Shown: piece by piece, positions 8,925-16,779 of the stretch
Position numbering within the stretch: position 1 is the stretch's first letter
How the letters are laid out: the number at the start of each line of letters is the position of its first letter
NCBI GenBank assembly: GCA_023150805.1
Contig: JAKLKF010000049.1
Coordinates: 1 to 51,245 of the forward strand
DNA: 51,245 nucleotides
Direction of reading: 5' to 3'
Source: Myxococcota bacterium
GTDB taxonomy: Bacteria > Myxococcota_A > UBA796 > UBA2385
Program-made: the position numbers and the translations under genes
The notes under the pieces: model-generated
The model's database searches: none
Told to the model about the DNA's origin: nothing
The model's input: the letters and a program-made list of their open reading frames with translations, nothing else

Positions 8925-9980
8925 ATGCACCCCGCCGACCTGGACGCCGCGCTGCTGCGCGAGCTGGCCCGCGCCTGGAACCACCACAACCTCCTGCTCT
9001 TCCGCGGCGGGATGCGCCCGCCGGCCTTCACCCTGGTCGAGGGCGAGGCGCTGGCCGGCCAGTGGCGGCGGACCGAGCGCACCATCGGCCTGTCGCGGTC
9101 GCTCCTGCGGCAGCAGCCCTGGACGGTGGTGGTCGAGGTCCTCAAGCACGAGATGGCCCACCAGTACGTGCACGAGGTGCTCCAGGTCGTGGACGAGAGC
9201 GCGCACGGGCCGGCCTTCCAGCGCATCTGCGCGCGGCTGGGCATCGACCCCCGGGCCCGGGGCCTGCCGGTCGGCGTCTCCCTGGACCCCGAGCGGGAGC
9301 GGGTGCTGGCCAAGGTCCAGCGCCTGCTGGCCCTGGCGGAGAGCGACAACCGCCACGAGGCCGAGGCGGCCATGGCCCGGGCCCACGCGCTGATGCGCAA
9401 GCACAACATCGCCTGGGCGGCCCAGGGCCCGGCGCCGGCCTACGTCTTCCGGCAGATCGGGCAGGTGCGCGCCCGCGTCCCCGCCCACGAACGGGTGCTG
9501 GCCGGCCTGCTGGCCAGCCACTTCTTCGTCGAGTCGATCTGGGTCTGGGCCGTCGACGCCACCACCGCGGCGCAGGGCAAGGTGCTGGAGCTGTCGGGCA
9601 CGCCCGAGAACGTGGCCCTGGCCGAGCACGTGCACGCCTTCCTGCTGCGGGCCGGCGAGCGGCTGTGGGCGGCGGACCCGGTCGGGGGGGCGCGGGCGAA
9701 GGGGCGCTTCCTGGTCGGGGTGATGATGGGCTTCGACGAGAAGCTGCGGGCCCAGGCCCGCGCCTGCGAGCAGCAGGAGGGGCTGGTCTGGGTGGGAGAC
9801 CCGGGGCTGCAGGACTTCGTCGGTCGCCGGCACCCGCGGCTGCGCACCGTGTCCGCCGGCTCCGTGGTGGCCGACGACGCCTGGGCCAGCGGGCGGCAGG
9901 CCGGGCTGGACATCGTGCTGCACCGCCCGGTCAGCCAGGATCCCGCGCGCCGCGGCCTGCGGCTGGGGGTGGGCGAGTGA
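8925..9980 (+). CDS. SprT-like zinc metalloprotease domain fused to DUF2786
   Basis: The 351-residue protein has an N-terminal SprT-like domain with the zinc site HEMAH (H75, E76, H79) and a probable third ligand H94 in SAHGPAF. A DUF2786 segment follows (about 124-160: KVQRLLALAESDNRHEAEAA...), then a DUF7168-like C-terminal region. SprT-like proteins (Spartan in animals) degrade DNA-protein crosslinks; DUF2786 has no settled role. A nucleic-acid or phage-related role is inference. The ATG is followed in the same unit by the next gene through a GTGA overlap. Confidence 0.85.
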   Translation: MHPADLDAALLRELARAWNHHNLLLFRGGMRPPAFTLVEGEALAGQWRRTERTIGLSRSLLRQQPWTVVVEVLKHEMAHQYVHEVLQVVDESAHGPAFQRICARLGIDPRARGLPVGVSLDPERERVLAKVQRLLALAESDNRHEAEAAMARAHALMRKHNIAWAAQGPAPAYVFRQIGQVRARVPAHERVLAGLLASHFFVESIWVWAVDATTAAQGKVLELSGTPENVALAEHVHAFLLRAGERLWAADPVGGARAKGRFLVGVMMGFDEKLRAQARACEQQEGLVWVGDPGLQDFVGRRHPRLRTVSAGSVVADDAWASGRQAGLDIVLHRPVSQDPARRGLRLGVGE

Positions 9981-11041
9981 AGCGGGTCCTGCTGGCGCTG
10001 TCCCTCCTCCTGCTGGCCGCCGGGGCCTGGCTCGCGCTGGCGCCCGTGTCGATCCACCCGGTCGCGTGGACGCCGCTGCCCGCCCCGCGCGGCGTGCCGC
10101 CCTTCGTCGAGAACGGCAAGCTCGGCCGCCTGTCGCGGCTGCCGCTGCAGGGGGCCCAGGGCCCCGAGGACGTGCACGTCGACCCCGACGGCACCATCAC
10201 GACCGGCGTCCGGGACGGGCGCATCCTGCGCCTGCGCAACGGCGAGCAGGCCGTCCTGGCCGACACCGGCGGCCGCCCCCTGGGCCTGGAGCCCGACCGG
10301 CAGGGCGGCTTCTGGGTGGCCGACGCGCGCAAGGGCCTGCTGCGGCTGTCGCGCGGGGGCCAGGTGACCACCGTCGCCACCGGCCACGACGGGCAGCCCT
10401 TCGGCTTCCCCGACGACGTCGACGTGGGCCCCGACGGGACCGTGTACCTCACGGACGCCGACGCGACGCACGGCATCGACGAGCTGAAGCAGGCCCTGCT
10501 GGAGGGTGGGCCCCACGGCTCCCTGTACGCGGTGGATCCGACCTCGGGACAGACCACCCCCCTGGTGCAGGGCCTGCACTTCGCCAACGGCGTCGCGGTG
10601 GGGCCCGAGGGCCGCTACCTGCTGGTGGTCGAGACGCTGCGGCTGCGGGTGCACAAGGTCTGGCTCACGCCGGAGAAGCGTGGACAGACGGAGATCGTGC
10701 TGGAGAACCTGCCGGGCTACCCCGACAACCTGACCTCGGCGGGCGGGGGCGTGTTCTGGGTGGCCCTGGTCGGGCCGCGCTCGGCGCTCAAGGACCGCGC
10801 GATGTCCACGCCCTGGCTGCGGAAGGTGGCGGCGCGGATCCCCGGGGACGGCCTCACCCGCACCCGCCGACACGGGATGGCGGTGGCCTTCAACCACCTG
10901 GGCAAGGTGCTGCACTTCCTCGACGACCCCGACGGTAGCTTCGCGCCCGTGACCACCGTGCAGGAGGAGGGGGGCAGCCTGTACCTGGGCAGCCTGTCCG
11001 AGGACGCGGTCGGACGGGTCACGGCGCCGATCCGCCGGTAA
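9977..11041 (+). CDS. SMP-30/strictosidine synthase-like six-bladed beta-propeller protein
   Basis: The 354-residue product starts at a GTG overlapping the previous stop (GTGA). An N-terminal hydrophobic helix (VLLALSLLLLAAGAWLAL) is a signal anchor or signal peptide. The body shows propeller strands with repeating VDPDG, VGPDGTVYLTDAD and FANGVAVGPEGRYLLVVE. That last stretch and NLPGYPDNL are typical of the strictosidine synthase-like/APMAP family. Bacterial members are usually lactonases or arylesterases, often calcium dependent. The substrate is unknown. It probably acts in the periplasm. Confidence 0.85.
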   Translation: MKRVLLALSLLLLAAGAWLALAPVSIHPVAWTPLPAPRGVPPFVENGKLGRLSRLPLQGAQGPEDVHVDPDGTITTGVRDGRILRLRNGEQAVLADTGGRPLGLEPDRQGGFWVADARKGLLRLSRGGQVTTVATGHDGQPFGFPDDVDVGPDGTVYLTDADATHGIDELKQALLEGGPHGSLYAVDPTSGQTTPLVQGLHFANGVAVGPEGRYLLVVETLRLRVHKVWLTPEKRGQTEIVLENLPGYPDNLTSAGGGVFWVALVGPRSALKDRAMSTPWLRKVAARIPGDGLTRTRRHGMAVAFNHLGKVLHFLDDPDGSFAPVTTVQEEGGSLYLGSLSEDAVGRVTAPIRR

Positions 11042-11107
11042 GATGGTCGCCGGCGCGCCCCTCGCCCGTCCGCTCGCCGCCACACCGCCCCCTCGCCCGG
11101 TCTCGCC

Positions 11108-11827
11108 GTGTCCGTCCCCCTCCTCTCCCTGCTGCTCGCCTGCTCGGCGCCCTACACCGACGACACGGGTGCGCCGCCCGGGCCCGGCGGCAGCGACGGC
11201 GGCGGCGGCGGCTGGGTGACCACCGACGGCGGCAGCGGCGACGGCGGCGGGGGCTGGTCGACCGGGACGGTGCAGGACGGCGACGGCGACGGCTACACGG
11301 TGGAGGAGGGGGACTGCGACGACGGCGACGGCGCGGTGCACCCCGGCGGCGACGAGACGAGCTGTGACGGCAAGGACAACGACTGCGACGACCGCGTGGA
11401 CGAGGACTTCGACCGCGACGACTACGAGCCCAACGACGACGACGGCGTGAACCTGGGCGAGCTGGCCGAGGAGGAGAGCGCCCTGCTGCTGGCCTGGCTG
11501 TGGCCCGAGACCGACCAGGACCGGTACCTGTTCTACGTCGAGGACGGCGACTGGAGCTGGTTCGACGTCGAGCTGTGGCTCTACGACGTGCCCGAGGGGG
11601 CGGACTACGCCCTGGAGCTGTGGCAGGTGGAGGACGCCGACGGCGACTACGTGGGCCTGGTCGACAGCGCCGACGAGGAGGCCGACGGCGGCGAGGAGCT
11701 GGTGAACTACGGGGGCAGCACCGGCTTCGACGACAGCGGCTGGTACGAGGCCGTGGTGCGCAGCAACGACGGCGCGGCCTGCGATACGGCCTACACCCTG
11801 CAGATCCTGGTCGGGAGCTGGCGGTGA
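11108..11827 (+). CDS. Lipoprotein with MopE-type Asp-rich metal-binding motif
   Basis: The product has 239 residues with a GTG start and a short signal ending LLLAC. It then has a Gly/Ser/Thr/Asp linker. The segment DGDGDGYTVEEGDCDDGDG, followed by HPGGDE and CDGKDNDCDDRVDEDF, is the 'putative metal-binding motif' (MopE family) common in Myxococcota surface proteins. The C-terminal 120 residues are very acidic with Trp/Tyr, perhaps a pre-peptidase-like beta domain. It is coupled by GTGA to a phospholipase-D-family lipoprotein, suggesting the two function together on the cell surface. Calcium or copper binding is inference. Confidence 0.85.
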   Translation: MSVPLLSLLLACSAPYTDDTGAPPGPGGSDGGGGGWVTTDGGSGDGGGGWSTGTVQDGDGDGYTVEEGDCDDGDGAVHPGGDETSCDGKDNDCDDRVDEDFDRDDYEPNDDDGVNLGELAEEESALLLAWLWPETDQDRYLFYVEDGDWSWFDVELWLYDVPEGADYALELWQVEDADGDYVGLVDSADEEADGGEELVNYGGSTGFDDSGWYEAVVRSNDGAACDTAYTLQILVGSWR

Positions 11828-13899
11828 GCGCCTGGCTGTGGCTGGTCCTGGCCTGCGGGGACTGCGCCCGCGCGCCGACCGACGCCGACTGGACCGAGGA
11901 CCAGCCGCTGGGACCTGGCGGCACCGCCGCCTGCGGCGAGCTGGCCAACCTGGAGCTGGTGCCGCTGGACATCTGGGGCCGGGACCTGGGCGCGGCGGCC
12001 CTGACCCTGGACCGGGACCCGACCTGGGTGGAGGATCCGGAGGCGGGTCCGGGCGTGGTGATGATCCGCTACGGAGACGTGCCCGTCGACCTGCGGGTCC
12101 GCCTGGAGACCGCGGACCACCAGGAGCTGAGCGTGGTCGTGTCCTATGACGGAGCGGGGGGCTTCCGGCTGGGCGAGCCCTCGTCGGGCCGGGTGACGAC
12201 CAGCTTCCAGACCCGCACGGTGGACGGTGCGGCCTGCCCGGTCTCGACCCTGTACCTGGGCCAGGATCACACCTGGTTCGCCGCGACGGGCCGGGCACCC
12301 ACCGACAACCGCGTCACCCTGGCGATGGACGGCGAGGAGCAGTGGGCGGGCGTGTACGACGACCTGCAGCAGACCACCCGCCGCGTCACCTGGACGACCT
12401 GGTGGTGGGAGAGCGACTTCGAGCTGGTGCGTTCGAGCGGCGACTTCGATCTCTCGGAGGACGCGCGCTGGCGCAACACGTCGATGGGCCAGCTCGAGGC
12501 GCTGGAGGGCGTGCAGCGGCGCATCCTGGTCAACCGCTTCTGGGACGAGAACCTGGACTGGCTGGAGTACCTCAACACCGACGAGGCGCTGCGCGAGGCC
12601 GCCGACCGGGCCGGGGACGACCTGGAGGTGATGCTGCAGGGAAACCCCGTCGAGGTGCCGGTCTTCGACGAGTACCAGGGCCAGCCCGCCGACTTCGACT
12701 TCGGGGCACGGGTGCTGGACAACCCGCGCTACGCCGACCGCGACGTGCGCACGGACGATCCGGCGCCCGTGCCGGTGGCGCTCTCCGTCCAGGTCGCCAG
12801 CTACCACCAGAAGTCGGTGGTCCTGGACGGGCAGGTGGCCTGGGTGAGCGGCATGAACGTCAAGGGGGCCGACTGGGACGGCAACCAGCACGAGGTCTAC
12901 GACGCCCGGCGCATGGAGTTCGACGCCACCGCCGACGAGCGGCAGGCCGTCGCCCGCGGCGAGGCCGAGCCCGACTTCGGCCCGCGCAAGGACTACGGGA
13001 TCCGGGTGGAGGGACCGGCGGCGCGCGACGTCGAGGAGATCCTGTGGCAGCGCTGGGAGGCCGCCATCGACGGCGACGACCTGTACAGCGAGAACGCCAC
13101 CCGCTTCGCGCTGGACCCGGCGCCGTCCTCTCCCGCGGACGGGGTGCCGGCGCAGGTGGTCGCCACGATGCCGCCCCCCTGGTCGGAGATGTCGATCCAG
13201 GAGAGCCACGCCAAGGCCGTGCTGGCGGCCGAGGACTACATCTACGTCGAGGACCAGTACTTCCGGGCGCCGCTGATGATCGAGCACGTGATCCAGGCGA
13301 TGGACGCGCGCCCCGAGCTGGTGCTGATCGTCGTCACCAAGGACGTCTCGGCCTGGGACGGGGGGGCGAAGTACACCTGGCTGGCCGACGCCACCCTGCG
13401 CCAGCGCTACCCCGACCGCTACCTGCTGCTGCAGCTCCAGAGCGCCGACCTCTACCTGGACGAAGGGACCCTGTGGGACACGGTCGAGGTGGTGGTGCAG
13501 GCCGTCGACACCCACAGCAAGCTGCGCCTGGTCGACGACCGCTACCTGTCGGTGGGCTCCTGCAACTGGAACAACCGCGGCTACAAGTACGAAGGCGAGC
13601 TCGACGTCGCCGTGCTCGACGACGCGGTCGCCTTGGACGCCCGCCGCCGGATCTTCGAGAACCTGGTCGGCCCGGGCTGGGCCGACCTGCTCTCCGACGA
13701 GGGCCGGAACAACCTGGACGTGCTGGCCCTGGCGGCCGCGGACAACCAGGAGATCCTGGACTGGTGGGCGGACCACGGCGAGGACCTGGACCTGGACGAC
13801 GCGACCGCGCAGTGGGAGGGCTACCGGCCCAGCGGCCTGGTCTACCCGCTGCAGATCGACGAGGACTACCAGTTCGACGTCGGCCCCGACGCCTTCTGA
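11824..13899 (+). CDS. Phospholipase D family (double HKD) lipoprotein
   Basis: The 691-residue product starts at a GTG overlapping the preceding stop, giving a short lipoprotein signal (WLVLAC). Residues 20-200 form a beta-rich N-terminal domain of unknown type. Two complete HxKxxxxD motifs are present: HQKSVVLD at H328 and HSKLRLVD at H564, each followed by the family's G/S-x-N pattern (SGMN; GSCNWNN). Both halves of the active site are intact, so it should be a phosphodiesterase or transphosphatidylase acting on phospholipids or another phosphodiester at the envelope. Being lipid anchored and twinned with a metal-binding lipoprotein is unusual for the family. Confidence 0.9.
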   Translation: MSAWLWLVLACGDCARAPTDADWTEDQPLGPGGTAACGELANLELVPLDIWGRDLGAAALTLDRDPTWVEDPEAGPGVVMIRYGDVPVDLRVRLETADHQELSVVVSYDGAGGFRLGEPSSGRVTTSFQTRTVDGAACPVSTLYLGQDHTWFAATGRAPTDNRVTLAMDGEEQWAGVYDDLQQTTRRVTWTTWWWESDFELVRSSGDFDLSEDARWRNTSMGQLEALEGVQRRILVNRFWDENLDWLEYLNTDEALREAADRAGDDLEVMLQGNPVEVPVFDEYQGQPADFDFGARVLDNPRYADRDVRTDDPAPVPVALSVQVASYHQKSVVLDGQVAWVSGMNVKGADWDGNQHEVYDARRMEFDATADERQAVARGEAEPDFGPRKDYGIRVEGPAARDVEEILWQRWEAAIDGDDLYSENATRFALDPAPSSPADGVPAQVVATMPPPWSEMSIQESHAKAVLAAEDYIYVEDQYFRAPLMIEHVIQAMDARPELVLIVVTKDVSAWDGGAKYTWLADATLRQRYPDRYLLLQLQSADLYLDEGTLWDTVEVVVQAVDTHSKLRLVDDRYLSVGSCNWNNRGYKYEGELDVAVLDDAVALDARRRIFENLVGPGWADLLSDEGRNNLDVLALAAADNQEILDWWADHGEDLDLDDATAQWEGYRPSGLVYPLQIDEDYQFDVGPDAF

Positions 13900-13928
13900 G
13901 CGCCCCTGACCCGGCCGGGACCCTCTGG

Positions 13929-13934
13929 TAGACT
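13929..13934 (+). promoter_or_regulatory. Candidate -10 promoter element (TAGACT)
   Basis: GGTAGACT ends 24 bp before the ATG of the BLUF gene, followed by a C-rich leader with GCGGAG. It matches the spacing of the TACACT elements seen before other genes here. No -35 is evident. Confidence 0.45.
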
Positions 13935-13958
13935 GGCCCCCTCCTGCGGAGTCGAACC

Positions 13959-14423
13959 ATGGCCGAGAAGCCCGACCTGTACCGCGTGATGTACCTCTCC
14001 CGCGCCACGCGGCCCATGACCGAGGGCGAGCTGTCCGACCTGCTCGCGGGCGCGCGGCTGCGCAACGAGGCGCGGGGCATCTCCGGCATGCTGCTCTACG
14101 ACGCCGGGCACTTCGCCCAGGTGCTCGAGGGCCCCACCGAGCAGGTCGCGGCGCTGATGGCCCGCATCGAGGAGGACCCTCGCCACGACGACGTGGTCGT
14201 GCTCTCCGCCGGCCCGATCCAGGAGCGCTTCTTCGAGGGCTGGGGCATGGACTGGGCCCACCTGGACAAGATGGACGACAGCCACCACTACGCCCTGCGG
14301 CGCCACATGCGCTCCCACCACGTCTCGGACCGGGAGACGGTCTACCGGGCGCTGGTGCTGTTCTACGAGGAGCACGCCGACAAGCGGCGGGTCGCCTCGC
14401 GGGCCGCGGCCATGGCCCGCTGA
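13959..14423 (+). CDS. Stand-alone BLUF-domain blue-light photoreceptor
   Basis: The 154-residue protein is almost entirely one BLUF domain. The flavin-site residues are all present: Y12 (in LYRVMYLS), N36, Q54 (in HFAQVLEG), and W95 and M97 (in GWGMDW). BLUF domains bind FAD and rewire the Tyr-Gln hydrogen bonds on blue light. The 50-residue helical tail has no enzyme domain, so it resembles short PixD/BlrB-type receptors that signal by protein-protein contact. The partner is not obvious from the neighbours. It has its own -10-like element and meets the next gene tail to tail with no gap. Confidence 0.93.
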   Translation: MAEKPDLYRVMYLSRATRPMTEGELSDLLAGARLRNEARGISGMLLYDAGHFAQVLEGPTEQVAALMARIEEDPRHDDVVVLSAGPIQERFFEGWGMDWAHLDKMDDSHHYALRRHMRSHHVSDRETVYRALVLFYEEHADKRRVASRAAAMAR

Positions 14424-15056
14424 TCAGGGCCGGGCGTAGCTCAGCGACCAGGTGGGCAGGCCGTCGCGCCGCGCCACCCGCTGGCGGCGGGACAGGTCGG
14501 GCACGGTCGGCGGGGCCGGCGCCGGGGCCCAGCCGCGGAAGAGGTCGGCGACCAGCGCGGCCATGGCGGGCACGTCGGTCTCCAGGTGCACCACGCCGCC
14601 CTGGGCCATCGCCCGGCCGAGGTCCAGGACCAGCGCCGGGCTGAGCAGCAGGCGGCGCGGGTCCTCGGTGGGGGTGGGGAACAGGATGTCGACCCGCGCC
14701 AGGCGGCCGGGCGGCAGCAGGGCGGCCAGCAGGGTGCGGGCGTCGGCGCGCAGGGGCAGGCAGTTGTCGGGGGCGTGCGGCGCCACCGCCTGGACGCGGC
14801 GCTTGCGCAGCTCGCAGCCCAGCCAGCGCCAGTCCGGGAAGGCGCGGGCGTGGGCCAGCAGGGTGACGCCGTGGTCGAAGCCGATCTCCAGGGCCAGCGG
14901 CGCCTCGCCGCCGACGAAGGCCAGCAGGCGGGCGCGGTCGGGGGCGTGCTCGGGCTGGTCCCACAAGAGCGAGCCGCCCAGGGCGCCGGGCACGCGGCGG
15001 GGCTCCTGCCGCGGGGGCGGGGTCGGCGGGCTCCAGCGCTCGCGGTCGACGGGCAC
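14424..15056 (-). CDS. TrmB-like (tRNA guanine-N7) SAM-dependent methyltransferase homologue
   Basis: The 210-residue product has a SAM-binding motif I, LALEIGFDHGVTLL, and an acidic loop 2, WLGCEL, as in TrmB. It also has the strand-4 region RVDILFPTPTEDPRR, where true TrmB proteins have a PDPWPK-type motif. That substitution means the tRNA G46 N7-methylation activity is uncertain. I chose the GTG start because AGGAGG lies just upstream; the frame is open further but without a ribosome site. Convergent with the BLUF gene and divergent from the Hsp70 homologue. Confidence 0.75.
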   Translation of the reverse strand: MPVDRERWSPPTPPPRQEPRRVPGALGGSLLWDQPEHAPDRARLLAFVGGEAPLALEIGFDHGVTLLAHARAFPDWRWLGCELRKRRVQAVAPHAPDNCLPLRADARTLLAALLPPGRLARVDILFPTPTEDPRRLLLSPALVLDLGRAMAQGGVVHLETDVPAMAALVADLFRGWAPAPAPPTVPDLSRRQRVARRDGLPTWSLSYARP

Positions 15057-15193
15057 GGCCCCTCCTACCCTCTCGGCCCGTGGCGGGGCCGCGCGGGCCG
15101 GTGACCGGACGGTGGCGGGCCGGTCAGGGTCCGGCGACCGGCCTGGACGCGGGCCCCTCGCCGGCATTAGCGGCCGGGCACCTCGGAGGCCTC

Positions 15194-16765
15194 GTGCAGC
15201 ACCCTCGGATCATCCGCCTCGGCGTCGACTTCGGCACCACCCGCACCATCGTCGCCGCCCTCGACCACGGTAACACCCCGGTCATCGGCTTCGACACCGG
15301 CGACGGCGACGTGGTCGACGCCTGGCCGACGCTGGCCGCCACCGACGGCGCCACCTGGGTCTTCGGGCCCCAGGCCGCCCGCCGCCTGCACGAGCCCGGC
15401 TGGCAGGGCCTGCGCAGCTTCAAGCGCCTGCTCAGCGGCCCCGAGGCGACCGCCGACCGGGTCGTGCCCCTGGGCGACCACCCCACGGTGGGCGTGCTGC
15501 TCACGCGCTTCCTGGCGGCCCTGCGCGAGGACCTGCTCACCCGCAGCAACCTGCCCGGCGCGGCCCCCGACGCGCGGCTGCAGGTCCTGGCCGCCGTGCC
15601 GGCCGCCGCCTCCAGCACCCAGCGCTTCCTGACGATGGACGCCTTCCGCGCGGCCGGCTTCGAGGTGCTGGGCGTGCGCAACGAGCCCACCGCGGCTGGC
15701 GTCGAGTACGGCCGCCGCCACGCCCGCACGCTCAACAGCAAGCGCGAGCGCGTGCTGGTCTACGACCTGGGCGGCGGCACCTTCGACGCGACCGTCGTGC
15801 ACGTCGGCGCGCTGCCCCAGGCCGGCGACCCGCGGGTGCAGGCCCACGCCGGCCTGGAGGACCTGGGCGGCGAGGACCTGGACCGGGCGCTGCTCGACCT
15901 GGCGCTGCGGGCCCTGCTCCGGCCCGAGGCCGCCCTGGGCGCGCTGCCCGCCGCCGACCGGGTCCGCCTGCTGGAGCACGCGCGGCAGGCCAAGGAGGCG
16001 ATCTCCCCCGCGACCCGCGCCGTGACGGTGGAGGTGGGGGCCCAGCTCTCGGAGGAGGGCAGGGCGGCCCTGGGCCTGGACGCGGAGGCCGTCGCCCGCG
16101 TGGCGGTGGCCGACTTCGACCAGGCCGTGCGCCCCCTGGTCGAGCGCAGCCTGGCCCTGGTGGACGCGCTGCTGGGCGGGGGGGGGCTGGACGGCGCCGG
16201 GGTCGCGGGGGTCTACGTCGTCGGCGGCGCCAGCAGCCTGCCGGCGGTCGCGCGCCACCTGCGCGAGGCCTTCGGCCGCCGTGTGCACCGCTCGCCCTAC
16301 CCCTCGGCTGCCACGGCGATCGGCCTGGCCGCGGCGCTGGACGACGAGGGCCTGGGCGCCCCCCCGCTGGCCACCCCCTTCGGCGTCTTCCGCGAGCGGT
16401 CCGAGGGGCGCGGCGTGAGCTTCGACCTGATCTTCGATCCCACCGCTCCGCTGCGGGACGGCGAGGTCGTGCGCCGCTACCGGCCGGCCCACAACGTCGG
16501 CTGGTTCCGCTTCGCCGCCTGCGCCGAGGTGGACGCCCTGGGGAACCCCGTCGGCGACCTGACCCCCCGCGGCGAGCTGCGGGTGCCCTTCGACCCCCGC
16601 CTGCGGGGGGCCCCCGTGGACGCCGTGCCGGTGGCGCGGCTGTCGGGGGCCCGGCCGCTGATCGAGGAGCGCTACGCGTGGGACGCCGACGCCGGACGTG
16701 TGCGGGTGCGCTTCGCCGACCTGGACAGCGGCTGGTCCACCGAGCACGAGCTGGCGCTGGGCTGA
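15194..16765 (+). CDS. Hsp70 family protein (DnaK-like, short)
   Basis: The 523-residue product starts at a GTG close after GGAGG. It has the Hsp70/actin-fold motifs: phosphate 1 GVDFGTTRTIVA, phosphate 2 VYDLGGGTFDATVV, and the adenosine motif VYVVGGASSLPAVARHL. The ATPase domain is about 400 residues, followed by a short C-terminal beta-rich part. The usual lid and C-terminal tail of DnaK (about 640 residues) are absent. Such short Hsp70-like proteins are common in myxobacteria and are not housekeeping DnaK. Its client is unknown. It is convergent with the 1000-residue exported protein (14-bp gap). Confidence 0.88.
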   Translation: MQHPRIIRLGVDFGTTRTIVAALDHGNTPVIGFDTGDGDVVDAWPTLAATDGATWVFGPQAARRLHEPGWQGLRSFKRLLSGPEATADRVVPLGDHPTVGVLLTRFLAALREDLLTRSNLPGAAPDARLQVLAAVPAAASSTQRFLTMDAFRAAGFEVLGVRNEPTAAGVEYGRRHARTLNSKRERVLVYDLGGGTFDATVVHVGALPQAGDPRVQAHAGLEDLGGEDLDRALLDLALRALLRPEAALGALPAADRVRLLEHARQAKEAISPATRAVTVEVGAQLSEEGRAALGLDAEAVARVAVADFDQAVRPLVERSLALVDALLGGGGLDGAGVAGVYVVGGASSLPAVARHLREAFGRRVHRSPYPSAATAIGLAAALDDEGLGAPPLATPFGVFRERSEGRGVSFDLIFDPTAPLRDGEVVRRYRPAHNVGWFRFAACAEVDALGNPVGDLTPRGELRVPFDPRLRGAPVDAVPVARLSGARPLIEERYAWDADAGRVRVRFADLDSGWSTEHELALG

Positions 16766-16779
16766 GCGCCGGCCTGCCG

